From Petrosia ficiformis (taxonomy: Eukaryota > Porifera > Demospongiae > Haplosclerida > Petrosiidae): 64,000 bases of DNA. Positions 43,626 through 61,200 of the stretch are shown in pieces. The position numbers were made by a program, and so were the translations under genes. Position 1 is the first letter of the stretch. The number at the start of each line of letters is the position of its first letter. Where the stretch lies: positions 3,278,501 to 3,342,500 of the forward strand of contig OX345643.1 in assembly GCA_947044365.1 (NCBI GenBank), in the 5' to 3' direction. The notes under the pieces are model-generated. The model had not been told where the DNA came from and did no database searches. It was given only the letters and a program-made list of their open reading frames with translations.

Positions 43626-44149
43626 ATGTTTATCTACTTATTTATCTATGTATTTATTTATGTATGTATTTTTGTGTTTTTTAATCTGTGTTTATGATAC
43701 ATTCATCCCCAAACCTTGCACACTATTCCATAAAACGTACACCCCAATTAGAAAACAGTAAATCGTAAGCACTAAACACTAAGCCTAAAACCAAAAACCT
43801 AAACACTGAATCACAAATTTGAAGCTTTACCTAACTACCATCCTACCTACCTACCTACCTACCCGTCTTTTAACATACCAATTTCTGGTTAATAACATAT
43901 CATTTCCTTGTTAGTTGTTCTTAGGTGCTCACTAGTTAGAAATATATTCTTATCTTGTGAGATAGAATGAATGCATTGCACACTGATTTGAGACCGTTAT
44001 TTTACTATTTGAATTGCTTCTTATTTCTGGTACGTTACTTTTAGCAGATGAACTTCTGCAAATTTCATTTGTTGTTCATATATTGTTTAGGTGATTTTAT
44101 TCCCCTCGATCATAGGTTAATTCATTATAATAATAAATGCACTAATTAA

Positions 44150-44745
44150 CCCTTAGAGCACTGATGTCACATATATGTGACATTTCACTTCTACGTGGTT
44201 CGCTGTCTGTTCCTGGCTACACGAAGCTGTCCAAATGCTTGTAATTGGTGTCAAGCACAAGCTGATGAACGTGGCTAAAAAAGATGATGTTTTTTCGGCC
44301 GCCCTTTGGCATAAATAACAACTATGGGGGAATTTGAAAAGTGGGTGTCCCCCCGTTAATGCTGGGGTTCAAAGGGGGCGCAGCCCCCTCATGCAGACGA
44401 ATATAGCATTTTTCGACCCCGCCCACACCCTCTGGTGTGTAGCTGAGGCATTTTCTTTCTGTGAAACCTGAAATCGTGGCAGTAGATAGTGCCAACATGC
44501 AGTGGGGTCATTTTGTTAGCCCCATTTCAAGTCAAAAGAGGGAGAGCACTGCATTAGATTTGATCCTACGATGCGCTTGGGGACTTTCGAGTCCCGGTAA
44601 GCAAGTTGGTGGAAGTAGTACTCCATGTCGGAAAAGGAGCCAAGTTTGGGGTAGAGAAAGTGAACAGTGGCCAAATTATATGCAATAGAGTCGCCAGTGT
44701 TGGAAATGGGAAGAATTTTGAAAAACTGGCTCAGTGCTCTAAGGG
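44150..44745 (+). mobile_element. 596-bp piggyBac-type non-autonomous element
   Basis: TTAA (44146-44149), then CCCTTAGAGCACTGA, with the mirrored TCAGTGCTCTAAGGG at the other end and TTAT (decayed TTAA) after it. TTAA targets with CCC-starting inverted ends are the piggyBac signature. A second subterminal palindrome, tgtcacatatatgtgaca, follows the left end. Copies I and III carry the uninterrupted site gttaacatgtttag, which defines the insertion exactly. GC content is clearly higher than in the flanks. Open frame 44461-44688 is not recognised. Decayed relative at 9006-9302. Confidence 0.8.
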
Positions 44746-47744
44746 TTATTATGTTTAGTTTTCCTTAAAATTCAGTTATTTAATTATGGTCCCTTTTCTA
44801 CGAAAGGATTTAATATTCCTCCTGATGGTTTAAATCTCTCAAAAATTGATGATTTAAAGACAAATACTCAGTAAGTATGGAATTTTGTGAATTGAAATTA
44901 CACACTCTACTGAGTTTCATATATGCAGTCGTTATCGTAAAGTCACTATCAAACAGGATTAGTTTTCCGCTAACTTATGTTCTATTAGGTCTCTCTCCCC
45001 AAGTTAGTTTCAAGTAAAATTTTACATGAAGTTTTCACTAGGTTAGTATTGCTAATCATGTATTGTACACATTTCATATAATCACTATACTTATAAATGA
45101 GTAGATATCAGAGTGCTGTGAATTGTTTTTCAAATTATCTGTAGATCATGATAGGAATTCTACTCTGTAAGTGAATGAAATTGCAAATTCCTAAATCTCA
45201 CTCCTCCCCACATTCATATGTATATTCAATCAATATAAACTCACTCTACCTAGTTCTTTCCCAAGTGAGGTTAATTATGTACTCCCATTCACTCCTCCAA
45301 ATTCCTCCGCACATGAGCGTAATCTACCAGATGACTCCACACGAAGACTCTTCTAGGTGACTCCTCCACCTAACTCCTATATATGTTATAGTGACTACTC
45401 CTCCTGACAAATCATTGTGAGTATTCATGCCTCTTTATGACTTCTTGTGACTGTTGGTGAATACTGCAATCTCCTTTTTCCTACAGCTTTAACTTCAATT
45501 ATATCTTCGAATTCTCATCCCTCTTCATGATATCCTCCGGACTAATCACTTAGGCAAATCATAATGAAATCCCTTCATGAGTACTTGCAACCCATTTCTA
45601 GTCACATTAATTTTTTGTCTGATATGCTGAGTATGCGGATAAATTTATGTATGATATTTGCTTGGTACCCCAACGCTAGTTTAATCATTCATTGATTACA
45701 ATTATCAATGCACAATTCATTTGGTTTGTTCCATTTCACCAGGTTACTTGTGCAGGTTTCATGAATCCAATCAACATAAAATGGAGTGATGTTGTAGTAC
45801 GTGAGTTATTCCACCTGTCACATATAATTCATCCTTTATTCAAATCATATCATCAATATGTGTATTTCATTCATCAATTGAGACTTAAAGGAGAGTTAGT
45901 ACAGTGATCTTGTAGTATATCAACGTCTTCTTTCTTGATTGTAGTAAAATGTCTTGATAGACTTGTAGTATACCAACGTGTTCTTTCTTGGCTATAGTAT
46001 TAGTTCTTCATGGTTCTTGTTCTTGCTAGATAGGAAAATATTCTTGTCTGGTAGTATTACACCATAAGATAATTTGTAAGACCGTTAGATTGCAATTTTA
46101 CTTATTTCATACATCTCATAGGTACTACTATTGTGAAGACGAAGTTAAGACATGCTGATATTCATTCTTAAGTATTCCGCAGACGAATGCTCATAATGAC
46201 TCCAACTACAAGTCTGTCCTTAAACGTGTGAAATGACGAGTCGTCTGTTTTGTCTTATCTCCAGTGTCCAGTCTCCAGTAAATCTTGTCAATTTTCCAAC
46301 CTACAGACAATTATGTTCTGTAAACTACAGTTGCGAGTCTCCCAAACACTCTATCCTGCATTCTTTATATCACTTATGCAGACTCCAGTATTCAGTATCT
46401 AAGTTAATTTATCTGTTCTCATCAAGAACCCTACTTGGTAAGCGTATGAGATTAATTAAATAATGTAAACCTTTCCATCATTCATGTACTGATTACAATT
46501 GTAAATGCAGTATTTAATATGTTTACTATTTCCCCAAGTTCGGTTTCATAGGAGGAATCCATTTGCTCGATGAGGACTGATTTCATTGTGTACACAGTTT
46601 GAGGTATTTCTCATTGTCGTTGCATGTAATTTTACACTGCAATAGAGTTGGTGCCGTAAGTTACGTGTATATACCATTCCAAACCACTTCCATCATTTGT
46701 ATATTCATTCATTCATTATAAGAAATGAGCACTACTTGATGTGTTTAGTTTGTTTCCAAAGTTAGGTTCTTAGGTCGATGCAAGTTGTAGTTGTGCGTTG
46801 GTTCTTTGTTCTTTCCCTTAGATGTCACTCCAGTTAAGTTGATTTATATGTGTTTGTCATTAGTTTTACTCAGTAGTCGTAAAAGTTTCAGTAGCCCATT
46901 CCACTGTTCATATATTCATTATAATTGTAAATGCAGTATTATATATGTTTATTTTTATTTCAAGTTTCATTTCATAGGAGTGATCTATTTCCACAAGAAA
47001 CAGTGATCTGTTTGTGTTCACAAACTGAGTTTAGCAATGATTTCTATTCAAATCACAAGTTTAGGATCTCTCTTAGGACGTTTGTTATAAATACAAGGGG
47101 TAGTTATTTGGTTAGTGTGGTAAGTTTTGTATACCATCAAGCACTCTTCCATGATTTGTATGTGCATTCAATGATTATAACTATAAATGCACTAGTTAAT
47201 ATGTTGAGTTTGCTTCCCAAGTTAGGTTGTAGGTCGATGCCATGTGTAGTGGACCGATTCTTATGGTTAGACTTCATTGAATTTAAGTTGAATTATGTTT
47301 AACTACTTTTACTAGGTAGTCGTATACGTTTATGTAGTCCATTCCACCATTAATGTACTCAATATATCTGTAGATGCAGTATTATAAATGTTTATTTTTC
47401 CCCAAAGTTTCATTTCATTGCAGTGATCCATTTCGTCAAAGATGAGTGAATCCTTTTCGTTTCCATAATGAGAGTCGCTCCAACGTCGTTTCTTGTAAAA
47501 AGAAGTTGGTTATTCGGTTTGTGTCGTAAGTTTTGTATACTGTCAAGCACTCTGCCATCGTTTGTATATTCCTTCATTTATCACAATTATAAATGCGATA
47601 TATTTAATTTTCTCCCAAGTCTAGTATCTTGGGAGCATGATCTCGTCTGTACACACTTTCTAAGAAGATTCTCTATTGGTAAGTTAATCATTTTAGGTTT
47701 TTCATTCACATTTAATATGTATATGTAGTTCTTCTCATGGGATA

Positions 47745-48010
47745 TGTAATTCTTCGTTCTTGGTAGTTCTTGTAGTTGTTCGTAAAGCTTGGTATCTCTT
47801 GGTAGTTTTTGGTAGTTCTTGGTAGTTCTTGAAGTTCTTCGTAGTTCTGGTAGTTCTTGCTGCAGCTTTTGTAGTTGACAATATTATTTATGTCGTAGTA
47901 GTTCTTGTGATCTTGTAGTTCTTTTATTTCTTGTAGTTGTTGGTAGTTGTTGGTAGTTGTTGGTAGTTGTTGGTAGTTGTTGGTAGTTGTTGGTAGTTCT
48001 TGCTGTTCTC
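47745..48010. repeat. TTGGTAGTTG-type minisatellite (copy II)
   Basis: About 265 bp, including six exact tandem 10-base steps near 47,937-47,997. The minus-strand frames here (48014-47712 and 48177-47884) are Asn/Tyr/Gln/Thr-rich repeats with no domain and are not called genes. Confidence 0.8.
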
Positions 48011-49320
48011 GCACAGTTTATATTTACAAGAGGTTGCTTTATTCTAGCTGTGGAACGATGCTGCAGAGTAGTTCTCATCTCGAAATACTTTTCATAATGA
48101 GTGATACTATATGTGTTCATAATTTTATAATTAAATATTAATATATTGAGAGTGTAATTAAATATATCATTATTCAAACTGTTACTTAAACAGTGAAGTA
48201 ATAAAATTAATTAGTTTACTACTGTTACTAGTTAATTAATTTTACCAATAACTATTATTAATTAACTGAAAATTGTGGGTGTGTTCATTGTTCAGATGGA
48301 CATTTTAAGTTGAGAGAGAAAAGTTTCATAGTGATTGCTGATTGAGAAGTAAACCTGTGAGTTCATTAAATTGTAACTCCATTTTCTCTTACTAGAATGT
48401 ACTGTCTGTGTTGAAGATGAAATCCTTTCTGCAATGTTTGTGAGGAGTTTCAAATGATACTAGTAATTTTAGAATTAATATGTCCAACATTCTCTTCCCA
48501 TTCTGTAGATAGCTACCAAGGGTGACACTACACATTCAGAGTGGAAATTGTATTTTATAGAGTGAGCTGTTGAATGTTATGTTAGTTAATATTTGTTCCA
48601 CACTCCAGGTCCTCCGTAGAGGTCAGGATAATTCTGATTGCTGTTACTTCCAAAACATTCCTTCGTATGCTTTCTAATATTGTTTAAAAGATGAGTAGAA
48701 GGAAGGGATTTGATAGAATATTATTTAGTACTCAAATAAAGCACCTCAAGTATAGTGTTTTCATAGCAATTTCTCAGTAAGTTTCAAAACCTATGAATTT
48801 CCATCCCCCGCTCTTCAGTCGTTCATCTATTATTATCACAAATCACTATTAACATGTTTAGTTTTGAACTAACATACGTATTTTAGTCTCTCCCCCATTT
48901 CTTCTAAAGATTAACGTCCACACTTTTGCTCAGTTACTATTGGGAATTATGTAATGCAGGTTTCACCTAAGCACATATGAACTGTATAACATGTTTAGTT
49001 CATTACCAAAGTTAAATTTCTCAGTCATGTGAATGTTTCCACAAGTTAACTGTAGCTAATATTACGAGTTCTATTCAGTAAGTGAATAATAGTAAGTATT
49101 CCATTTGATTGCTCCTCCCTCATTCGTACGCATATTCATTCAATATTAATGTAAATCCCTCTACAGTATGTTTAGTTATTCCCAAAGTTAGTTTAATTGT
49201 TAATTATGTACTCCTATTGACCACTCCAGAATCCTCCCGACACAAGTGGAATCCACCAGACGACTCATCGAGAAGACAATGATTTGATGTAAAGCTGTAC
49301 AAATTGGTGAGGGTATACTG

Positions 49321-49890
49321 TATATATCTATCTATCTATCCTTATAAACCTGTATTTATTTATATCGCTATATCTAAGCATGTATTTATCTATGCATCTA
49401 ATTCTTATGTACACAACTATCTACACAATTATTCTTCTTATAGATCTATCTATCGATTTATATAGTGTGCTATCTATTTATCCATCTAATTTTCTAACTA
49501 TCATTTTATCTGTTGAGCTATTTACGTATCTATTGATCTTTCTATATATATAAACATTTATTGTCCATGTATCTATCCATCCATCCATCTCTCCATCCTT
49601 CCATCCATTCATTCAAATTTTCATCCATTCATTAAATCAAATGCCCATTCATCCATCCATCCATCCATCCAATAGTCTATCGCTCTACATTAATCAAGTT
49701 CTATCAATTATTCTATTTTTGTATTTATCTATATATCTATCTGTCTAGTTTCTATCTCTATTTTACTCTATATATCAGTCTGTCTGACTGTTTGTCTGTC
49801 AGTCATAGTGTTTCTCTGTCTGTTCGTTTGTCTGTTTCTACCTATCTACTTATGAATTTCTTTACGTATCCATTTATCTGTATATGTATA
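49321..49890. repeat. Mixed CTAT / CCAT / CTGT simple repeats
   Basis: Interrupted tetranucleotide repeats. The same order of interruptions occurs at 61,201-61,765 in copy III. Confidence 0.8.
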
Positions 49891-50700
49891 TATGTCCTGT
49901 CTATCCTGTCTATCCTGTCTATCTTGACTAACCTGTCTATCCTGTTTATCTTGTCTATCCTGTCAATCTTGTCGATCCTGTTTATCCGGTTTCTCTTGAC
50001 TATCCTGTCTCTCCGGTTTGTCTTGTCTATCCTGTCTATCCTGTCTATCCTGTCTATCCTGTCTATCCTCCAATTATACTCTGTCTATCGTGTGTATCCT
50101 GTCGATCTTGTCTATGCTGCCTATCCTGTATATACTGTTTATCTTGACTATCTTGTCTACCATATCTCTCCTGTCTATCCTGTCTATCCTGTCTATCCTC
50201 CAATTATACTCTGTCTATCGTGTGTATCCTGTCGATCTTGTCTATGCTGCCTATCCTGTCTATCCTGTCTATCATGACTATCCTGTATATACTGTTTATC
50301 TTGACTATCTTGTCTACCATATCTCTCCTGTCTATCCTGTCTATCCTGTCTATCCTCCAATTATACTCTGTCTATCGTGTGTATCCTGTCGATCTTGTCT
50401 ATGCTGCCTATCCTGTCTATCCTGTCTATCATGACTATCCTGTCTATACTGTTTATCTTGACAATCTTGTCTACCATATCTCTCCTGTCTATCCTGTCTC
50501 TCATGACTATCCTGTCTATCTTGTCTATGTTGACTATCCTGTTTACCATATCTATCCTGTCTATCCTGTCTATCATGTCTATCCTGCATGTGTGCCATGT
50601 TTATCTGTCTATCTTTTCTGCAAAGCCAATCCTGTCTATCTCGTCTATCCAGTCTATTATGTCATTCCTGTCTATCCTGTCCCTCCAGTCTATCTTGTCT
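49891..50700 (+). repeat. 10-bp minisatellite (CCTGTCTATC)n with a higher-order unit
   Basis: Decamer array in which a larger unit starting ctccaattatactctgtcta recurs at about 50,068, 50,198 and 50,355 (steps of 130 and 157 bp). Copy III has this unit once (about 61,931). Open frames of Ile-Leu-Ser or Tyr-Pro-Val type are artefacts of the repeat. Confidence 0.85.
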
Positions 50701-50708
50701 AGGTATTC

Positions 50709-54330
<3,622 letters not shown>

Positions 54331-54517
54331 AATCTATGTATTTATCTTACGGAGTATGTATCTCTCTCTCTAACTACTGAGCCATGTACGTATTTATTGA
54401 TATCTTACATATGGATCAATCTAAATTCGTAGGTTTTTATCTGTCATTATCTCTATCTATCTATCTCTCTATCTAACTATCTATCTATCTATCTTTCTAT
54501 CATTCTATCTATCGATA

Positions 54518-54554
<37 letters not shown>

Positions 54555-55012
54555 CTCTATCTATCCATCTATCTATCTATCCTTCCATCCATCTATTTAT
54601 CTATCTATCTACACATGTATCTATCTATTTATCTACCTATCTACCTACGTACCAATCTACATATCTACATTTCTACCTATCTACCTGTTAACATGTCTAC
54701 CTATCTACCTATCTACCTATCTACCTATCTACCAATCTACCAATCTTCCTATCTACCTGTTAACATGTCTACATGTCTACCTGTCTGCCTGTCAACCTGT
54801 CTAGCTATCAACCTATTTACTTATCTACCTATCAACCTATCTACCTATCTACCTATCTACATATCTATCTATCTATCTATAGATCAAATCTATGTATTTG
54901 TCTTACGGAGTAAGTATCTCACTGTTAATTCTAACTAATAAGCTATATACGTATATATTGATATCTTACATATGGATCAATCTAAATTTGTAGGTTTGTA
55001 TCTATCATTATC

Positions 55013-55054
<42 letters not shown>

Positions 55055-55079
55055 CATCCTTCCCTCCATCCATCCATCG

Positions 55080-55126
<47 letters not shown>

Positions 55127-55250
55127 CATCCATCCATCCATCCATCCATCCATCCATCCATCCATCCATCCATCCATCCATCCATCCATCCATCCATCCA
55201 TCCATCCATCCATCCATCCATCCATCCATCCATCCATCTATCCATCTATG
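54331..55250. repeat. CTAT and CCAT arrays with a repeated unique anchor
   Basis: A non-simple anchor (tcttacggagta, then tcttacatatggatcaatct) occurs at about 54,349-54,424 and 54,901-54,976, and in decayed form at about 62,463-62,490 and 63,253-63,280. Perfect (CCAT)n runs from about 55,125 to 55,238. Confidence 0.8.
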
Positions 55251-58200
55251 TATCTACCTATTTACCTATCTACCTATCTCCCAATCTACCGATCTACCTA
55301 TCTATGTCTCTAACTCTCTCACTCTCCAACTCTACGGATCGACCTAGCTACCTATGTCCTTCCATCCTTCCATCCCTCCATCCCTCCATCCCTCCATCCA
55401 TATTCCATCCATCCATTCATTACTCCCACTCATCCATCCATCCTCCCCATATCCATTCATTCATCATTCAATTAATCTATCTTTCGAACTCTTTATCTAT
55501 ACTTCCAAGGATGCATCTATCCATCCGTCAGTCCGTCTGTTTTTCCATCCTGCTTTCTATCCATCCATTCTTCCATTCATCCATTCGTCCGTTCATTCCC
55601 CCATTCATTTATCCATCCATTCGTCCATCCATCATTTATCCATTAACCGCTCGATCTATCAAAACATACAATGATCCATCAATCCAAACACCCAAAAATT
55701 CATCCATCTTGTCGTCCCTCTATCTATCCATGCACCCATGCATCCTTTCATCCATCCAAGCAACCATGCAAACATCCATCTATCTATCATTCCAAACCTC
55801 CTTCCGTCTATCCATTCATATTTCCACCCATCCATCCATACATCGGTTAGTCTATCTCTCTATATATGTAAGTACTCTCTATCTTTCTATTTTGGTATCT
55901 ATCTATATATCTCTGTGTCTAATTGTTATCTATTTTTTCTCTATCTGTCTGTCTGATTGTTTGTCTGACATTCTATCTGTTTGTCTGTCTTTCTGTTTGT
56001 CTGCTTCTACCTATCTATTTATGAATTTCATTACGTATCTATTTATCTGTATATGTATATATTTATCATAGCATTTATATATCTATCTATTTATTCATTT
56101 AATTCCCTATCTATTGCTTCATTTGTCTGCTAGACATATATTTCTTTATCTCTCAACTTGTGTCTCGTTCTGTGTAGTTATATATACGTATATCTACATA
56201 TTTATCTGTGTATTTATTTATTTATGTATTTTTGTGTTTATCGATCTGTGTTTCTGTTACATTCATTTCCAAACCCTGCACACAATTCCATAAAATGTAC
56301 ACCCTAAATAGAAAACAGTAAAACGTAGGCACTAAACTGTAAGCCCAAAACCAAAAACCCTAAATACTGAATCCCAAATTGGAAGCTTTACCTAACTACC
56401 ATTTTATCTACCTACCCTCCTTCCTACCCGTCACTTAACCTACCACTTTCTGGTTAATAACATATCATTTCCTTGTTAGTTGTTCTTAGGTGCTCACTAG
56501 TTAGAAACATATTCTTGTCTTGCCAGATAGAATGAATTCATTGCACACTGATTTGAGACTGATATTTTACTATTTGAATTGCTTCTTATTTCTGGTACGT
56601 TACTTTTAGCAGATGAACTTCTGCAAATTTCATTTGTTGTTCATATTTTGTTTACGCAATTTTATTCCCCTCGATCATAGATTAATTCATTATAAGAATA
56701 AAATCACTCGTTAACATGTTTAGTTTCCCTTAAACTTCAGTTATTTACTGATGGTCCCATTTCTACGAAAGGATTTATTGTTCCTCCGGCTGGTTTAAAT
56801 CTCTCAAAAATTTGCGATTTAAAGACAAATACTCAGTATGTTTGGAAATTAAAATTCCACACTTTACTAAGTTTCATATATGTAGTCATTATCGTAAAGT
56901 CACTATCCAACAGGATTAGTATTCTGCTACCTTATGTTTCATTAAGTCTCTCTCCCCAAGATAGTTTCAAGTAAAATTTGACATGAAGCATTCACTAGGT
57001 TAGTATTGCTAATCATATATTGTACACATTTCATATAATCACTATACTTATAAATGAGTAGATATCAGAGTGCTGTGAATTGTTTTGCAAATTAGCCGTA
57101 GATCATGATAGGAATTCTACTCTGTAAGTGAATAAAATTACAAATTCCAAAATCTCACTCATCCCCACATTCATATGTATATTCAATCACTATAAACTCA
57201 CTCTACAATATGTTTAGTTCTTTCCCAAGTTAGGTTAATTATGTACTCCCATTCACTCCTCCAAATTCCTCCGCACATGAGCTTAATCCACCAGATGACT
57301 CCACATGAAGACTCCTCTAGACGACTCCTCCCCTAACTCCTATGATATAGTGACTACTCGTCTTGATAAATCATTGTGAGTATTCATGTATCTTTATGAC
57401 TTCTTGTGACTGTTGATGATTACTCCATTTCTAGTCACATTACTTGTTTAGGTTTCATGAATCCAATCGACATAAAATGGAGTGATGTTGTAGTACATGA
57501 GTTATTCCACCTTTCACATATAATGCATTCTTTATTCGAATCATATCATCAATATGTGTATTTCATTCATGAATTGAGACTTAAAGGAGAGTTAGTACAG
57601 TGATCTTGTAGTATATCAACGTCTTCTTTCTTGATTGTAGTAAAACTTCTTGATAGACTTGTAGTATACCAACGTCTTCTTTCTCGGTGACAGTATTAGT
57701 TCTTCATAGTTCTTGTTCTTGCTAGATAGGAAAATATTCTTGTCTTGTAGAATTACACCATAAAATAATTTGTAAGACCGTTAGATTGCAATTTTACTTA
57801 TTTCTTACATCTCATAGGCACTACTATTGTGAAGACGAAGTTAAGATATGCTGAGATTCATTGTTAAGAATTCCGCTTACGAATGCTCGCAATGACTCCA
57901 AATACAAGTCTCATGAATGTTCAGAACGATTCTCACCCATTCATTTCAAGTCTAACTAATTCGGTTGTCTACATTCATGGGAAGAGTGCAGGTTCCATGC
58001 TCCATTATCGTCAAATCTGGAGTTTCCTTTTTGAATTATCATTCTCATTGTTTGTGAAATCTCCAGTCCCTAAACGTGTGAAATGACCAGTCGTCTGTCT
58101 TGTCTTATCTCCAGTCTCCTGTCTCCAGTCAACCTTGTCAATATTCCAACCTACAGACATTTAGGTTCTGTAAACGACAGTTGCAAGTCTCACACACACT

Positions 58201-61200
58201 CTATCCTGCATTCTTTATATCACTTATGCAGACTCCAGTATTCAGTTTCTAAGTTAATTTATCTGTTCTCATCAAGAACCCTACTTGGTAAGCGTATGAG
58301 ATTAATTAGATAATGTAAACCTTTCCATCATTCATGTACTGATTACAATTGTAAATGCAGTATTTAATATGTTTACTATTTCCCCAAGTTCGGTTTCATA
58401 GGAGGAGTCCATTTGTTCGATGAGGACTGATTTCATTGTGTACACAGTTTGAGGTATTTCTCATTGTCGTTCCATGTAATTTTACTCTGCAATAGAGTTA
58501 CTTGTTTGGGGCCGTAAGTTACGTGTATATACCAATCCAAACCACTTCCATCATTTGTATATTCATTCATTCAAATGAGCACTACTTAATGTGTTTAGTT
58601 TTTTTTCCAAAGTTAGGTTCATAGGTCGATGCAAGTTGTAGTGGTGCGATGGTTCTTTGTTCTTTCACTTAGATGTCACTCCAGTTAAGTTGATTTATAC
58701 GTTGTTATCATTAGTTTTAGTCAGTAGTCGTATAATTTTCAGTAGCCCATTCCACTGTTCATATACTCAATGTAATTGTAAATGCAGTATTATATATGTT
58801 TATTTTTCCTTCCAGTTTCGTTTCGTAGGAGTGATTTATTTCCACAAGAAACAGTGATCTGTTTGTGTTCACAAACTGAGTTTAGCAATGATTTCTATTC
58901 AAATCACAAGTTTAGGATCTCTCTTAGGATGTTCGTTATAAATACAAGGGGTAGTTATTTGGTTAGTGTGGTAAGTTTTGTATACCATCAAGCACTCTTC
59001 CATCATTTGTATATTCATTCAATAATTATAACTATAATTGCACTAGTTAATATGTTGAGTTTGCTTCCCAAGTTAGGTTGTAGGTCGATGCCAGGTGTAG
59101 TGGACCGATTCTTATGGTTAGACTTCATTCAAGTTAAGTTGAATTATGTATAACTACTTTTACTAGGTAGTCGTATAAGTTTATGTAGTCCATTCCACCA
59201 TTAATGTACTCAATATATCTGTAGATGCAGTATTATAAATGTTTATTTTTCCCCAAAGTTTCATTTCATAGGATTGATCCATTTCATCAAAGATGAGTGA
59301 ATGCTTTTTGTTTCAGTATAGAGAGTCGCTCCAACGTCGTTTCTTGTAAAAAGAAGTTGGTTATTCGGTTTGTGTCGTAAGTTTTGTATACTGTCAAGCA
59401 CTCTGTCATCGTTTGTATATTCCTTTATTTATCACAATTATAAATATGATATATTTAGATTTCTCCCAAGTCTAGTATCTTAGGAGCATGATCTCATTTG
59501 TACACAATTTCCAAGAAGATTCTCTATTGGTAAGTTAATCATTTTATGGTTTTCATTCACATTTAATATGTATATGTAGTTCTTCTCATGGGATATGTAA
59601 TTCTTCGTTCTTGGTAGTTCTTGTAGTTGTTCGTAAAGCTTGGTATCTCTTGGTAGTTTTTGGTAGTTCTTGGTAGTTCTTGAAGTTCTTCGTAGTTCTG
59701 GTAGTTCTTGCTGCAGCTTTTGTAGTTGACAATATTATTTATGTCGTAGTAGTTCTTGTGATCTTGTAGTTCTTTTATTTCTTGGTAGTTGTTGGTAGTT
59801 GTTGGTACTTCTTGGTAGTTCTTGGTAGTTCTTGGTAGTTCTTGCTTTTCTCGCACAGTTTATATTTACAAGAGGTTGCTTTATTCTAGCTGTGGAACGA
59901 CGCTGCAGAGTAGTTCTCATTCTCGAAATACTTTTAATAATGCGTGATACTGTAGATGTTCATAATATGAAATCTTTTAATTTTATCAACAGTAATTATC
60001 TATAGTTAATAAGTAATTAAATATTAATATATTGAGAGTGTAATTAAATATATCATTATTCAAACTGTTACTTAAACAGTGAAGTAATAAAATTAATTAG
60101 TTTACTACTGTTACTAGTTAATTAATTTTACCAATAACTATTATTAATTAACTGAAAATTGTGGGTGTGTTCATTGTTCAGATGGACATTTTAAGTTGAG
60201 AGAGAAAAGTTTCATAGTGATTGCTGATTGAGAAGTAAACCTGTGAGTTCATTAAATTGTAACTCCATTTTCTCTTACTAGAATGTACTGTCTGTGTTGA
60301 AGATGAAATCCTTTCTGCAATGTTTGTGAGGAGTTTCAAATGATACTAGTAATTTTAGAATTAATATGTCCAACATTCTATTCCCATTCTGTAGATAGCT
60401 ACTAAGGGTGACATTACACATTCAGAGTGGAACTTGTATTTTATAGAGTGAGCTGTTGAATGTTATGTTAGTTAATATTTGTTCCACACTCCAGGTCCTC
60501 CGTAGAGGTCAGGATAATTCTGATTGCTGTTACTTCCAAAACATTCCTTCGTATGCTTTCTAATATTGTTTAAAAGATGAGTAGAAGGAAGGGATTTGAT
60601 AGAATATTATTTAGTACTCAAATAAAGCACCTCAAGTATAGTGTTTTCATAGCAATTTCTCAGTAAGTTTCAAAACCTATGAATTTCCATCCCCCGCTCT
60701 TCAGTCGTTCATCTATTATTATCACAAATCACTATTAACATGTTTAGTTTTGAACTAACATACGCATTTTAGTCTTTCCCCCTTCTAAAGATTAACGTCC
60801 ACACTTTTGCTCAGTTAGTATTGGGAATTATGTAATGCAGGTTTCACCTAAGCACATATGAACTGTATAACATGTTTAGTTCATTACCAAAGTTAAATTT
60901 CTCAGTCATGTGAATGTTTCCACAAGTTAACTGTAGCTAATATTACGAGTTCTATTCAGTAAGTGAATAATAGTAAGTATTCCATTTGATTGGTCCTCCC
61001 TCATTCGCACGCATATTCATTCAATATTAATGTAAATCCCTCTACAGTATGTTTAGTTATTCCCAAAGTTAGTTTAATTGTTAATTATGTACTCCTATTG
61101 ACCACTCCAGAATCCTCCCAACACAAGTGGAATCCACCAGACGACTCATCGAGAAGGCATTGATTTGATGTAAAGCTGTACAAATTGGTGAGGGTATACT
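55251..61200 (+). repeat. Segmental duplication, copy III
   Basis: Colinear with copy I to about 59,930 and with copy II to 61,200. It carries neither the 335-bp nor the 596-bp insertion. Contains the minisatellite at 59,578-59,850. Confidence 0.85.

Larger units (their letters stand above)
42541..49320 (+). repeat. Segmental duplication, copy II
   Basis: Same order as copy I, interrupted at 44150-44745. From about 48,120 to 49,320 it continues into sequence that copy I lacks and copy III has nearly unchanged (about 60,010-61,200), so II and III share a more recent origin. Confidence 0.85.

Noticed and set aside
47712..48014. Minus-strand Asn-Tyr-Gln-Thr-rich frames, repeated at 59,856-59,563
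   Set aside because: They are translations of the TTGGTAGTTG minisatellite. No domain, and copy I has no comparable frame.
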